Shown here: piece by piece, positions 14,211 to 23,315 of the stretch
Layout of the letters: each line of letters begins with the position of its first letter
Position numbering within the stretch: position 1 is the first letter of the stretch
NCBI RefSeq assembly: GCF_000403455.2
Contig: NZ_KE159719.1
Location: 189,993-231,592, forward strand
Source: Dorea sp. 5-2
GTDB taxonomy: Bacteria; Bacillota; Clostridia; Lachnospirales; Lachnospiraceae
Length of the DNA stretch: 41,600 bases
Direction of reading: 5' to 3'
Program-made: the position numbers and the translations under genes
Notes under the pieces: generated by a model
Told to the model about the DNA's origin: nothing
Seen by the model: the letters and a program-made list of their open reading frames with translations, nothing else
Database searches by the model: none

Positions 14211-15182
14211 ATGAAGGAAGTGTTAGTAACCATCCCGGTACAGGAAGAACACCGCAGGTATCTGGAAGAAATCGGCAAGGGCATGCATTTTACCTATGCA
14301 TATCGTAAAGAAGGTGCGTCCCGGGAGATGGTCTGGCGGGCGGACTATATATTAGGAAATGTGAAACCAGAGTATTTGCCGCAGGCAGAGAAGCTTCAGT
14401 TTTTACAGCTTGACAGTGCGGGGGCAAATGAGTATGTCCGTCCGGGCATTCTTCCGGCAGGAGTTAAGCTGTGTAATGCTACGGGGGCTTATGGTGTTAC
14501 CATTGCAGAGTATCTGGTTGGAGTTGTATTTGCATTAAAGAAGAAATTATATCTGTATGAAGAAAACCGTATGAAACATAGCTGGCATGACGAAGGAATG
14601 GTTACGAATATTGCCGGAAGTAAAACACTGGTATTGGGCCTGGGTGACATTGGCGGCACATTTGCCCGGAAAATGAATGCCCTGGGAAGCAAGGTGACCG
14701 GTATACGAAGGAGTTTTATGGAAAAACCGGAATATCTGGAAGGTGTGTATCAGATGAATGCATTGGAGGAACTTCTGCCAGATGCAGATATCGTTGTGTG
14801 TACATTACCAGAAACAACGGAAACGTATCATCTGTTAGATGAGAGGAAACTTCGTCTCATGAAGTCGGAAGCAGTACTGATTAATATTGGCCGCGGAAGC
14901 CTGATTCCTACACAGGATCTTATCAGGGTGCTGGAAGAGAAGATAATTGCAGGTGCTGCAATTGATGTGGCAGAGCAGGAACCGCTGCCGGAGGATTCCG
15001 GACTATGGAAGGCGGCGAATCTGATTCTTACTCCGCATGTGGCGGGGAATTATCATACGCAGGATATTCTTGATAAAGCAGTGAAGATTGCAGGGGAGAA
15101 TCTCCGTGCATTTCTTGAAGGAAAAGTGCTCCGAAATGAAGTCGATTTTACCACAGGATATAGAAAACAGGGTTCCGATTAA
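14211..15182 (+). CDS. D-2-hydroxyacid dehydrogenase family protein
   Basis: A 323-residue NAD-dependent dehydrogenase. The dinucleotide motif LGLGDIGGTFARKM is near residue 143. The catalytic arginine lies in LINIGRGSLI near 225, the glutamate in VAEQEPLPED near 250, and the histidine in LTPHVAGNYH near 276. The family includes glyoxylate/hydroxypyruvate reductases, so reduction of a C3 intermediate of the glucarate pathway, such as hydroxypyruvate formed from tartronate semialdehyde, is plausible. Base composition is more AT-rich than the flanking garR-gudD genes, hinting that it joined the operon separately. It starts 30 bases after gudD. Confidence 0.88.
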   Translation: MKEVLVTIPVQEEHRRYLEEIGKGMHFTYAYRKEGASREMVWRADYILGNVKPEYLPQAEKLQFLQLDSAGANEYVRPGILPAGVKLCNATGAYGVTIAEYLVGVVFALKKKLYLYEENRMKHSWHDEGMVTNIAGSKTLVLGLGDIGGTFARKMNALGSKVTGIRRSFMEKPEYLEGVYQMNALEELLPDADIVVCTLPETTETYHLLDERKLRLMKSEAVLINIGRGSLIPTQDLIRVLEEKIIAGAAIDVAEQEPLPEDSGLWKAANLILTPHVAGNYHTQDILDKAVKIAGENLRAFLEGKVLRNEVDFTTGYRKQGSD

Positions 15183-15256
15183 AATTGCGGAACCCATATG
15201 ATTAGTGTATGATGTATATATATCTTTGAAAACATATAGCCGGGAGAAGGTAAGAT

Positions 15257-17200
15257 ATGACACGGATCGCAGTATTGCTGCCGTACAAGGATATGGCAGA
15301 GATGGCACGAAGAGTAATTGATGAGAATCATGATCGGATTGAATATGTTAAAGTGATTGAAAGTGAGAATGCCGTGAATGAGGCGAGGATTGCGGCGGAG
15401 CAGGGAGCGGATATCATCATCGCACGGGGATATCAGGCACAGCTGATTAAGAACTATACGAATATACCGGTAGTGGAGATGCGTTTCCACGCCCAGGAGA
15501 TCGGGCTTTTAATCCAGCGGGCTAAGAAGCTCTCCCGTAAGGAGCGCCCGGTCATCGGCCTGGCGGCATTTGAAAATATGCTCTGCGACCTGTCCCGTAT
15601 GGAAGAGTTGTTTGGAGTCCGGCTTCTGATCTCCTATATTGACAGGATCGAAGAGGTGCCGGATATCCTGCATGATATGAGGCGGGAGGGCACGGACTGC
15701 GTGATCGGCGGTGATACGGTCTGTCAGGAAGCGGAGAAGATCGGCTGTTATTCGGTGAAGTTCACGGCGACCGAAGAGTCGGTCCGGGATGCCATGGAAC
15801 GGGCGAAGAGCATGGCCTATGCCGTGGAGAATGAGAAACGCAATACAGCTCAGTTCGAGACGATGCTGGATACATCATTCAACGGGATCATTAAGATCAA
15901 TTCTGATGGCAGGATCATTGCCATCAACCGGCTGGTGGAGAATCTGCTTGGAAAGGATATGGAAGAGGTCAAAGGGGAGATGTTATATGACGTCTTCCCG
16001 CAGATCGACAAGTGGGTGGTGGATGCGATCCTGACGGGAGAGCGGGAGAACTGCTCTTCTTCCATCGAGATCAGAGGGCGCAGCTGGATGTTCCTGGCTG
16101 CACCGATTCAGTTTGATGAGCAGATCACAGGAGCGATCCTGTCCCTGCATGCGATTACGGAGCTTGTACGCAAGGATCGGCAGATGGCAAGCCATATGCT
16201 GCTACATGGGTATACGGCAGAGACACATTTCCCGGATATCCATACGGATGATCATGCCATGCGCAAGGTTCTGGAGACTGCGAAGGAATATTCACTGTCG
16301 GACAGCCCGGTGCTGATCTATGGCGGGACGGGGACGGAGTATTATCATATTGCAGAAGCGATCCACAATAACAGTATCCGGAAAGGCGGGCCGTTCGTGA
16401 GCGTGAATATCAGCGGTCTTAAGGAAGAGCAGCAGATGGCAGTTCTCTTTGGCAGCAGGAATGAGGCGGCGGGGAAGGAACCATGGGGGAAGGGCGCGCT
16501 GGTGCGTGCAAGCCATGGGACGATCCTGATCAAGGAGATAGAGAAGCTGACGCTGCCCGTTCAATACCAACTGACACGGGTGATCTTAGACGGCGCCCTG
16601 AACCGTACAGACATACTGCCGATGGATAACGTGGATGTGCGGGTGATCGGGATGACCCGGAAGAATCTGCAGTACAGTGTGAATAAGGGCTTGTTTCAGG
16701 AGAGCCTCTACTATGTGCTGCACGCCCTGACGCTGGAGATTCCGCCGCTGAATGAACGGAGCAGGGATCTTAGGTACTATATTGATAAGTATTTTAAAGA
16801 ATTCTGCCAAAAATATAATAAGCCTCTTGTCATTACGGAGGGCGGATACGAGTGCCTTCTTGCATTTGCATGGCAGGGGAATACGCTGCAGGTTAGGGCA
16901 TTCATGGAACGTCTGGTGCTTACGGCGAAAAAGCGGAGCATTGCGGAAGGCGTGATCCGGAAATTATATGGAGAGCTGTATCCATATGTGGACGGCGCGA
17001 GAGGAGAAGAGAGGGTGGTTGTGTATAAGAGCGAAGAGGCAGTAAAGATCAGCGAGCTCTTACGAAAACACCGGGGCAGCCGCAAGCTGGCGGCAGAGGA
17101 GCTTGGAATCAGCACGACGACCTTGTGGAGAAAGATGAATAAGCATGGGATAGAGTCGAAGTATGGAGTACCGGAGAAGAATGAACGTGACATAGAATAA
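15257..17200 (+). CDS. PrpR-like regulator with eroded sigma-54 activator domain
   Basis: A 647-residue regulator. Domains: PrpR N-terminal sensor (about 1-185), PAS (about 195-300, with FNGIIKINSDGRIIAINRLV), an AAA+ domain like sigma-54 activators (about 325-560), and a Fis-type HTH (SRKLAAEELGISTTTLWRKM near 607). The AAA+ motifs are lost: the Walker A position reads YGGTGTEYYHIAEAIH, the GAFTGA loop is replaced by LFGSRNEAAGKEPWGKGAL, and Walker B reads TILIKEIEKL. It therefore probably cannot hydrolyse ATP or remodel sigma-54 polymerase and may act with sigma-A. It sits inside the glucarate operon and likely controls it in response to a sugar acid. Confidence 0.88.
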   Translation: MTRIAVLLPYKDMAEMARRVIDENHDRIEYVKVIESENAVNEARIAAEQGADIIIARGYQAQLIKNYTNIPVVEMRFHAQEIGLLIQRAKKLSRKERPVIGLAAFENMLCDLSRMEELFGVRLLISYIDRIEEVPDILHDMRREGTDCVIGGDTVCQEAEKIGCYSVKFTATEESVRDAMERAKSMAYAVENEKRNTAQFETMLDTSFNGIIKINSDGRIIAINRLVENLLGKDMEEVKGEMLYDVFPQIDKWVVDAILTGERENCSSSIEIRGRSWMFLAAPIQFDEQITGAILSLHAITELVRKDRQMASHMLLHGYTAETHFPDIHTDDHAMRKVLETAKEYSLSDSPVLIYGGTGTEYYHIAEAIHNNSIRKGGPFVSVNISGLKEEQQMAVLFGSRNEAAGKEPWGKGALVRASHGTILIKEIEKLTLPVQYQLTRVILDGALNRTDILPMDNVDVRVIGMTRKNLQYSVNKGLFQESLYYVLHALTLEIPPLNERSRDLRYYIDKYFKEFCQKYNKPLVITEGGYECLLAFAWQGNTLQVRAFMERLVLTAKKRSIAEGVIRKLYGELYPYVDGARGEERVVVYKSEEAVKISELLRKHRGSRKLAAEELGISTTTLWRKMNKHGIESKYGVPEKNERDIE

Positions 17201-17230
17201 AACGAAAGCAGGCAATTGGGGGTAACAGAC

Positions 17231-18424
17231 ATGAAGATCGTAATTGCAATTGATTCATTTAAAGGCAGCATGAGTTCTATGGAGGCCGGAAATGCGGCGA
17301 AAGCCGGGATACTTAAGGCTTGCGATGCAGAGATAACCGTTAAGCCTCTGGCGGACGGCGGAGAAGGGACCACGGAGGCTCTGGTGGAAGGGCTGGGCGG
17401 TAAATATGTTTCTGTCAGTGTCACTGGGCCGTTGGGAGCAAAGACTACTGCGAGATATGGGATCCTTGGTGACGGAAGGACAGCTGTGATGGAGATGGCG
17501 GAGGCGGCAGGGATTATCCTGGTGAAGCGGGAAGAACTGGATCCGTCAAGGGCAACGACCTACGGTGTGGGCGAGATGATCCTGGACGCCGTGAACCGAG
17601 GCTGCAGGGAATTCATTATCGGCATCGGCGGAAGCGCCACAAGCGAAGGCGGAGTCGGTATGCTTCAGGCGCTGGGGTATGAGATGAATGACGCGGATGG
17701 GCATCCTGTCGGACCGGGGCTTCAGGATCTGGGGCGTATTGCGTCCATCTCCGGAGCGCATGTTCCAAAAGAGCTTAAGGAGTGCCGTTTCAGCATTGCC
17801 TGTGACGTGAAGAATCCGCTCTGCGGTGAGAATGGGGCAGTCTATGTGTATGGAACTCAGAAGGGTGTCAGGGAGGAAGAAAAACCAATTTTTGACAGGA
17901 GGATGGAACATTTTGCGGATAAGACGAGAGAGTATCTCCAGGGAACGTCCTGTGCCGCCTGTTTGGTCAAAGCAGGCGGGGCTTCAATGCCGGATGAGGA
18001 TTACAGATGGGCGGAAGGCGCAGGCGCCGCAGGAGGACTGGGGTTCGCCTTCTTAAGTTATCTTCCGAATGCAGAGCTTAAGCCGGGAATCGACATTGTA
18101 CTGGCTGCGGTCGGACTTGAGGAAGAAGTAAAGGATGCTGACATCGTCATTACCGGCGAGGGGCGGCTGGATTCTCAGACGGCAATGGGCAAGGTCCCTG
18201 TGGGCGTGGCGCGCCTTGCGAAGAGATACGGAGCGAAAGTGCTTGCATTTGCCGGGGGCGTTACGAAGGACGCCGGAGAGTGTAATGCGGCGGGGATTGA
18301 TGCATTCTTTCCGATCGTGCGGGGAGTTACGACGCTGGATGAGGCAATGATTCCGGAAAATGCGAAAGAAAACATGATATTGTCTGTGGAGCAGGTATTT
18401 AGGGCTATTTTAAATGGATTTTGA
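17231..18424 (+). CDS. garK: Glycerate 2-kinase
   Basis: A 397-residue kinase of the GarK/GlxK family, which phosphorylates D-glycerate to 2-phosphoglycerate. MKIVIAIDSFKGSMSSMEAG opens the protein, PLADGGEGTTEAL is near residue 43, IGIGGSATSEGGVGMLQALG is near 133, and ITGEGRLDSQTAMGK is near 305; all are family blocks. Length is normal. The ATG at 17231 follows a GGGGG stretch. It is the last step of the glucarate pathway here and feeds glycolysis. It ends the intact part of the operon. Confidence 0.95.
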   Translation: MKIVIAIDSFKGSMSSMEAGNAAKAGILKACDAEITVKPLADGGEGTTEALVEGLGGKYVSVSVTGPLGAKTTARYGILGDGRTAVMEMAEAAGIILVKREELDPSRATTYGVGEMILDAVNRGCREFIIGIGGSATSEGGVGMLQALGYEMNDADGHPVGPGLQDLGRIASISGAHVPKELKECRFSIACDVKNPLCGENGAVYVYGTQKGVREEEKPIFDRRMEHFADKTREYLQGTSCAACLVKAGGASMPDEDYRWAEGAGAAGGLGFAFLSYLPNAELKPGIDIVLAAVGLEEEVKDADIVITGEGRLDSQTAMGKVPVGVARLAKRYGAKVLAFAGGVTKDAGECNAAGIDAFFPIVRGVTTLDEAMIPENAKENMILSVEQVFRAILNGF

Positions 18425-18431
18425 CGTTACT

Positions 18432-18518
18432 ATGCAGGAATTTATTACATTAAGAAACAGAATGTCTGTGCCGAAACTTAGGATGGGAACATGGTATCTT
18501 GGCGAAAACTATCTATAA
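18432..18518 (+). pseudogene. Aldo/keto reductase N-terminal fragment
   Basis: A 28-codon frame begins MQEFITLRNRMSVPKLRMGT and continues WYLGENYL before a stop. This is the opening strand of aldo/keto reductases (typically LNNGVKMPKLGMGTW). The remaining roughly 250 residues are gone. It is a gene start left by deletion between garK and the exporter fragment. Confidence 0.55.
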
Positions 18519-18540
18519 GGATGTGTGAGTGGAGATTTGG

Positions 18541-19047
18541 ATGGATAAAACGAAACGACTGAAAAACCTTCTGTTTTTGGCAGTGAAGATTGCTGTGGGA
18601 AGCAGTTCAGCAATCTATATTGCCAAATGCCTGAAACTTGAATATGCAGTTTCGGCGGGTACGATCGCGCTTCTTACACTCTTGATGACGAAGTGGGAAA
18701 CTGTGAAGGTATCCATATTCCGTCTTCTTACGTTTCTGGTTTCGATTGCTGTATCCTGGGTCATCTTCTTGCATATTGAGAAGATTTGGATTGCTTATGG
18801 TTTGTTCATATTTATCATCGTTTTTTTCTCGGAACTGGCAGGTTGGAGGGCGACCATATCCGTAAATTCCGTGGTCGGGGCGCATCTTTTGGTCAGCAGA
18901 GATTTTAGTTTTCAGTCTGTCTGTAATGAGTTGATTCTGGTGTTGATCGGGATTACGGCAGCGTTACTTTTGAATCTGTTCTATGATTACAATGGCAGTA
19001 AGAAATCAATCATTGCCAATATGCGCTATATGGAGAGCCAACTCTAG
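18541..19047 (+). pseudogene. Aromatic acid exporter family protein, N-terminal part
   Basis: These 168 codons carry a row of hydrophobic segments (AVSAGTIALLTLLMTKWETV, LFIFIIVFFSELAGWRATIS, ELILVLIGITAALLLNLFYD) typical of the ArAE_1 N-terminal membrane domain, which is thought to export aromatic acids. The usual protein has about 320 residues. This one stops after NMRYMESQL at the edge of a palindromic repeat. The C-terminal cytoplasmic part reappears at 19156-19341 in the same frame, so this is one gene with its middle deleted or replaced. The ATG at 18541 is preceded by GTGGAG. Confidence 0.78.
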
Positions 19048-19088
19048 TACACCGAAAAATAAGTTCCTAGCCATATAACGCAGAATGA

Positions 19089-19164
19089 TTTTTCATATGC
19101 AAGGCGGAGGAATGAGGCGTAGTGGGCGCTACGCCGATTGACAACAACGACGCAGATGGAAAAA
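19089..19164. repeat. REP-like palindromic element inside the exporter gene
   Basis: An imperfect palindrome of about 76 bases. The centre is a perfect 7-bp stem GGCGTAG (19116-19122), loop, CTACGCC (19129-19135). The outer arms TTTTTCATATGC and GCAGATGGAAAAA also pair partly. It introduces stops into the exporter reading frame. I recall very similar interspersed sequences in other Lachnospiraceae genomes, but that needs a search. Confidence 0.65.
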
Positions 19165-19341
19165 CTCGAGGAGATATTCCGGCAGATGAAGAAGGAAGGT
19201 CTGCCTGTGAACAGGGAAGAATTCGAAAGCAGAGCTGTATTATATCACGTCTTGATGGATCTTGAGGAATTCCTTGTATTTAAACAGAGGTTCGTAAAAG
19301 GGCTCAATGAACGGCAAAAAAGGGAGTACTGGGACAGATAG
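19156..19341 (+). pseudogene. Aromatic acid exporter family protein, C-terminal part
   Basis: MEKLEEIFRQMKKEGLPVNR, then REEFESRAVLYHVLMDLEEF, matches the C-terminal cytoplasmic helix bundle of the exporter whose N-terminal part is at 18541-19047. It is in the same frame, separated by the repeat. About 80-100 residues of the family middle are missing. Confidence 0.68.
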
Positions 19342-19400
19342 ATGTTCTGTTGGACATGACAGATTATAAAAATGAGGTTGACGGGAAATGGCCGGTCCAA

Positions 19401-19442
19401 AACAGAGAAAAGATGGCTGACAACAACTATCTTTTCTCTGTT
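19401..19442. terminator. 14-bp perfect inverted repeat, probable terminator
   Basis: AACAGAGAAAAGAT at 19401-19414 pairs perfectly with ATCTTTTCTCTGTT at 19429-19442 over a 14-base loop. It lies 60 bases after the exporter remnant. The T-rich part is in the stem and no T-run follows, so termination efficiency is uncertain. The rest of 19342-19723 holds only a doubtful minus-strand fragment and no convincing gene. Confidence 0.5.
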
Positions 19443-19723
19443 CCATGTTATAATGGAACTATGCTAATCAATGCATATTATAACGAATTTTTTTGATTTT
19501 TCTGAAATGTAATGATTATATGCTCCAGCTTCGAGCTGAGTTGGTCGTATAGAAGCCGTTTAGTTTCAAGCATTATCTGCGCTGTTTCCAAAGGCTGAGT
19601 ACTTTTATTCCTTTGCCTCTTGTTTTATGGAGTATTTCGTAACACTAAGGTATCAAAATTTAAACTAAGCTGGTATAACATATTTTCTAAATGGAAAAAT
19701 ATATCTTCATCTTGAGCATATAA

Positions 19724-20638
19724 GTGAATGCCACAATGATTGACCTTTATTGGGGAATTGGAGAATTTGTTTCCAATAAGGTCGTGCAGGATGGCTGGGG
19801 ACGTTCTACCGTAAAGGCACTTTCTGAATACATTCTGACGCAGGAACCAGGAATTAGAGGCTATTCCCCACAGAATATCTGTCGCATGAAGCAGTTCTTT
19901 GAAACTTATCGTGACAAACCAGAGTTAGGAACTCTGCTAAGAGAAAATACATGGTCAAATAATTTGCATATCATGTCAAAGACAAAATCGGATGCAGAAA
20001 GATTATTCTATTTGAAGCTGGCCTCTCGGGAAAAGTATAAAGCAAAAGAACTGGAACGGCAGATTGACAGCGGATATTATGAGCGTTTAATGAGACGGTA
20101 AAGCGCCTTCCGCCATATCCCATGCTGCGCCTGCGAACATAGTCAGGGACATGTATATGTTGGAGTTTTTAGATCTGCCCGAGCCTTATAGGGAATATGA
20201 TTTGAAAAAGGCCATTTTGAAGAACATGAAAAGTTTTTACTGGAAATTGGCAGGGATTTTATTTTTATGGGAGAAGAATACCATCTTCAAGTAGGAAAGA
20301 ACGACTATTATACGGATTTAATCTTTTTTCATAGGGAGCTACAATGCCTTGTTGCAATTGAGTTGAAAATTGATGATTTCAAATCGGAATACTTGGGAAA
20401 AATGCAGTTTTATCTTGAAGCGTTAGACCGGGATGTAAAGAAGCCCCACGAAAATCCCAGCGTTGGCATTATTCTTTGCAAGAGTAAGGACGAGGATGTT
20501 GTTGAATATGCCCTGAGGCGGAACATGAGTCCAACCATGATTTCCGAATATCGGACGAAACTAATCAGCAAAGAAATCTTACAAAAGAAACTTGAGGAAT
20601 TAACGGAAATGGTGGATGAGGATAAAAACTCTCAATGA
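19724..20638 (+). pseudogene. DUF1016/YhcG-type PDDEXK nuclease, broken
   Basis: The intact family (YhcG, about 340 residues) has an N-terminal DUF1016 helical domain and a C-terminal PDDEXK nuclease. The N-domain survives at 19724-20101 (MIDLYWGIGEFVSNKVVQDG, GIRGYSPQNICRMKQFFETY) but hits a stop at 20099. Sequence for MYMLEFLDLPEPYREYDLKK is still readable at about 20150-20210. A frameshift near 20225 then leads to the nuclease domain, MGEEYHLQVGKNDYYTDLIF and VAIELKIDDFKSEYLGKMQF, ending at 20638. The nuclease residues D-ExK look intact, but the gene has lost its N-terminus and carries at least two disruptions. Confidence 0.85.
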
Positions 20639-20652
20639 CGTTGAGAGTTTTT
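20625..20652 (+). terminator. Rho-independent terminator after the DUF1016 remnant
   Basis: AAAACTCTCAA (20625-20635), loop TGACG, TTGAGAGTTTT (20641-20651): a perfect 11-bp stem ending in T residues. It overlaps the stop codon of the nuclease remnant. Confidence 0.85.
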
Positions 20653-20746
20653 CAAAGAATCAATTTATTATGTTAGTACAAAAATAGCAACTGTGGCTAC
20701 AGTTGCCCTGCTTGCCATTTAGCGGAACCCTCGATAATCGCCGCAA

Positions 20747-20833
20747 AAACGGAGGTCCCTACTCGGAAACCTCCGTTTCTCTGGCTTTTTTCAAGCCTTC
20801 GGCTGTCGCTTTCATAACTATATCATTGTACAT
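20747..20833 (-). pseudogene. Minus-strand gene tail with its terminator
   Basis: On the minus strand a short frame (MYNDIVMKATAEGLKKARE, ending in a stop at 20761-20759) leads straight into a perfect 10-bp hairpin, AAACGGAGGT (20747-20756) with ACCTCCGTTT (20769-20778), followed on that strand by a T-run. A coding end with a terminator suggests the tail of a lost minus-strand gene. The family is not recognised. A separate 8-bp hairpin (20687-20706, GCAACTGT/ACAGTTGC) lies just beyond. Nothing else is visible in 20653-20900. Confidence 0.35.
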
Positions 20834-20901
20834 TTCGGATTGACTTATGAAAATGTAATGAAATTTGATATGATGTAGTATTTCATTTCTTATTCACATA
20901 G

Positions 20902-20930
20902 TTGCACTTTACAGAAAATCTGTATAAAAT
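20902..20930 (+). promoter_or_regulatory. Promoter of the DUF5131-AraC operon with spacer palindrome
   Basis: TTGCAC at 20902-20907 and TAAAAT at 20925-20930 are separated by 17 bases. The spacer contains the palindrome TACAGA-AAA-TCTGTA (20910-20924), a likely operator for a regulator that would cover the promoter. The ribosome site and gene follow about 20 bases on. Confidence 0.65.
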
Positions 20931-20959
20931 TATATAGAATAGTAGATTGGAGGATAAAA

Positions 20960-21667
20960 ATGGCGATATGGAATCCTTGGCGTGGCTGTCATCGTTACAG
21001 TACAGGCTGCAAATTTTGCTACATACATAAGGGAGATTATAAAAAGGGAATTGACACAAACATTATTAAGCAAACCGAAAAATTTTATGACCCTATTGAA
21101 AAAAACAAAAATGGAACTTACAAAATAAAATCGGGGCAAATGGTTTATGTATGTTTTTCATCAGACTTCTTGATAGAGGACGCAGATAAATGGCGTACTG
21201 AATGCTGGGAAATGATACGGGAACGTTCCGACTTACATTTTCTCTTTCTGACAAAAAGAATTGAAAGATTTTTGGATTGTGTTCCGCATGATTGGGAAAG
21301 TGGGTACGAAAATGTTACGGTAGGCTGTACGGTTGAAAATCAAGAAAATGCCGATTACCGATTAGCCATTTTTTCCAGCCTTCCTATTAGGCATAAAAAT
21401 ATTATTTGCCAGCCATTGATTGAGAACGTCAATCTCTCTGCATATTTGCACGATATAGAATTAGTTGTTGTCGGCGGAGAATCTGATAAAAACGCAAGGC
21501 CGCTTGACTATGACTGGGTATTACAGATCCGGGAGCAATGTATTTTCCATAATGTACACTTTGAGTTTAGGCAATGCGGTACACACTTTATCAAAGATGA
21601 TAAATTATATACATTAAAAGTCCGTGATTTATGCAATCAAGCAAAAAAAGCAAATATAAACTTCTGA
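20960..21667 (+). CDS. DUF5131 (phage Gp37/Gp68-like) family protein
   Basis: A 235-residue protein. MAIWNPWRGCHRYSTGCKFC opens with the three clustered cysteines of this family, in the manner of a radical-SAM iron-sulfur site. FLFLTKRIERF (near residue 95), TVGCTVENQENADYR, VVVGGESDKNARPLDYDWV and FEFRQCGTHF are the further conserved blocks. The biochemical role is unknown; family members are common in phage and mobile cargo. It is preceded by TTGGAGG. An AraC-type gene with its own ribosome site begins 79 bases downstream, so they are probably co-transcribed. Confidence 0.88.
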   Translation: MAIWNPWRGCHRYSTGCKFCYIHKGDYKKGIDTNIIKQTEKFYDPIEKNKNGTYKIKSGQMVYVCFSSDFLIEDADKWRTECWEMIRERSDLHFLFLTKRIERFLDCVPHDWESGYENVTVGCTVENQENADYRLAIFSSLPIRHKNIICQPLIENVNLSAYLHDIELVVVGGESDKNARPLDYDWVLQIREQCIFHNVHFEFRQCGTHFIKDDKLYTLKVRDLCNQAKKANINF

Positions 21668-21746
21668 CACTCTCTTTTTTGTGCATGAAAAGAGAGGAAA
21701 TAATCAATCCAAAGAAATATAATTGTCACTGGAAAGGAGTAAAAAA

Positions 21747-22595
21747 ATGGAATGGATAGAAAAACTGAATAAAACAATTTCTTATATTGAGGAACACCTT
21801 GCAGAAGAAATAAGTTATGATGAACTTGCGCGCATAGCATGTTGCTCTACATACCACTTTCAAAGAATGTTTGCATATATGGCAGGTATTCCGCTTTCGG
21901 AATATATCCGTCGCAGGCGAATGTCTTTAGCCGCTATTGACCTGCAAAGCGGAACTGAAAAAATTATTGATATTGGTATGAAATACGGGTATTCTTCCCC
22001 GACTGCATTTAATAGGGCATTTCAAAATGTGCATGGCATAGCGCCATCAATGGCAAAGAAAGGAGGCGTTCCTATGAAGTCTTATCCCCCTATCAGCTTT
22101 AAAATAACTGTAAAAGGAGTAGAGGAATTGAATTATCGCATTGAAGAAAAAGCAGCCTTTCGCATTGTGGGAGGATCTCATCCGCTGGATAAGGAAATAG
22201 AAAACAATTTCGCAGCCGTACCGCAAATGTGGCAAAATGCAGCTGTAAACGGCACATTAGAAAAAATTGCACCGCTTATGAATAATCAGCCTATGGGTGT
22301 CTTGGGTGTAAGCGTGTGCAATGACGAAGAGGACTGGCAATATTTTATAGCGGTATCTTCCTCCGCTGAAATCGACAATTCCTTAGATGAATATGTTGTT
22401 CCTGCTTGTACATGGGCTATTTTTAGCGGAACTGGTACAGGGATATCCATTCAAGAATTGGAACAACGCATCATAACAGAATGGCTTCCAACCTCTGGAT
22501 TTGAATTTGCCAATGCTCCTGATATAGAGGTTTATCTAAACCCTGACCCCAATAATATGCAATATGAAGTTTGGCTGCCAATCAGAAAAATATGA
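21747..22595 (+). CDS. AraC-family regulator with GyrI-like effector domain
   Basis: A 282-residue regulator. The two AraC helix-turn-helix motifs occupy the N-terminus (ISYDELARIACCSTYHFQRM, then IIDIGMKYGYSSPTAFNRAF, residues 1-105). A GyrI/SoxS-binding type ligand domain fills the rest (ISFKITVKGVEELNYRIEEK to NNMQYEVWLPIRKI). This is the layout of Rob/SoxS-like drug or redox responders in Firmicutes. The ATG at 21747 follows AAAGGAG; an upstream TTG is less likely. Its natural ligand is unknown. Confidence 0.93.
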   Translation: MEWIEKLNKTISYIEEHLAEEISYDELARIACCSTYHFQRMFAYMAGIPLSEYIRRRRMSLAAIDLQSGTEKIIDIGMKYGYSSPTAFNRAFQNVHGIAPSMAKKGGVPMKSYPPISFKITVKGVEELNYRIEEKAAFRIVGGSHPLDKEIENNFAAVPQMWQNAAVNGTLEKIAPLMNNQPMGVLGVSVCNDEEDWQYFIAVSSSAEIDNSLDEYVVPACTWAIFSGTGTGISIQELEQRIITEWLPTSGFEFANAPDIEVYLNPDPNNMQYEVWLPIRKI

Positions 22596-22604
22596 GGTTA
22601 CAAC

Positions 22605-23072
22605 ATGATAGACAAAAATTATGATGAATTTTTAGAGACTACCGGTGCAAGCAGAAATCTTGTAGAAGATATAAATAATTTTCTTCTGGATAGCAACTGC
22701 AAACGTGAAATCAAAACAGCTAAAAGCGGTTTTACTGTTTCCTATCTTTTTTGGGATACAAAAAAGACATTAGCTACTTTCGTTTGCAGAAAAACGGGAA
22801 TAAAGATTAGAATTTTCCCACAGCATCTTAATGAGTACATGGGGTTTTTAGATACGCTTCCGGCAAAGATGAAAAAAGAAATTGCAAAAGCGTCTGTCTG
22901 CAAACGCCTTGTGAATCCTAATGACTGCAATCCTAAATGTGTTATGGGATATGACTTCATTATGGATAAGGAACGTCATCAAAAATGTAGATATATGGCG
23001 TTCATGCCTTCTATAACCGAAGAAAGCACACCTTATATCAAAAGATTTTTACAAAATGAACTGTTGCAGTAA
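22605..23072 (+). CDS. Hypothetical cysteine-containing protein
   Basis: A 155-residue protein that I do not recognise. It is probably cytosolic, since no signal or membrane segment is visible. The C-terminal half has a cluster of cysteines (VCKRLVNPNDCNPKCVMGYD, later HQKCRYMAF) that could bind a metal. It starts 9 bases after the AraC gene and so is probably in the same operon as DUF5131 and AraC. Downstream, 23073-23303 contains no gene that I can support. Confidence 0.75.
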   Translation: MIDKNYDEFLETTGASRNLVEDINNFLLDSNCKREIKTAKSGFTVSYLFWDTKKTLATFVCRKTGIKIRIFPQHLNEYMGFLDTLPAKMKKEIAKASVCKRLVNPNDCNPKCVMGYDFIMDKERHQKCRYMAFMPSITEESTPYIKRFLQNELLQ

Positions 23073-23315
23073 AATGATAAAACCGCCGTTTTTCTTTGCG
23101 AAAAATCGAATATATGGGGGTGTGTTAAAGTCACCCTTTTTCAAGGATATGGCGGTATCAAATGCTTAAAAGCATTGAGAGGTATCACTGTGTCCTTATT
23201 TATTATCCAACTATCTGAACCGTTAAAAAAGCCCGCCTCCTTGGAAGGGTAATTCCGGCAATCAATGTGAAATAATTCAATCCAAAAACGATAGTTATAT
23301 TTCATGCGTCCGAAT

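Noticed and set aside
19489..19620. A minus-strand fragment with a helical look (ending in FQKNQKNSL)
   Set aside because: No start, no ribosome site and no recognisable family; too short to support.
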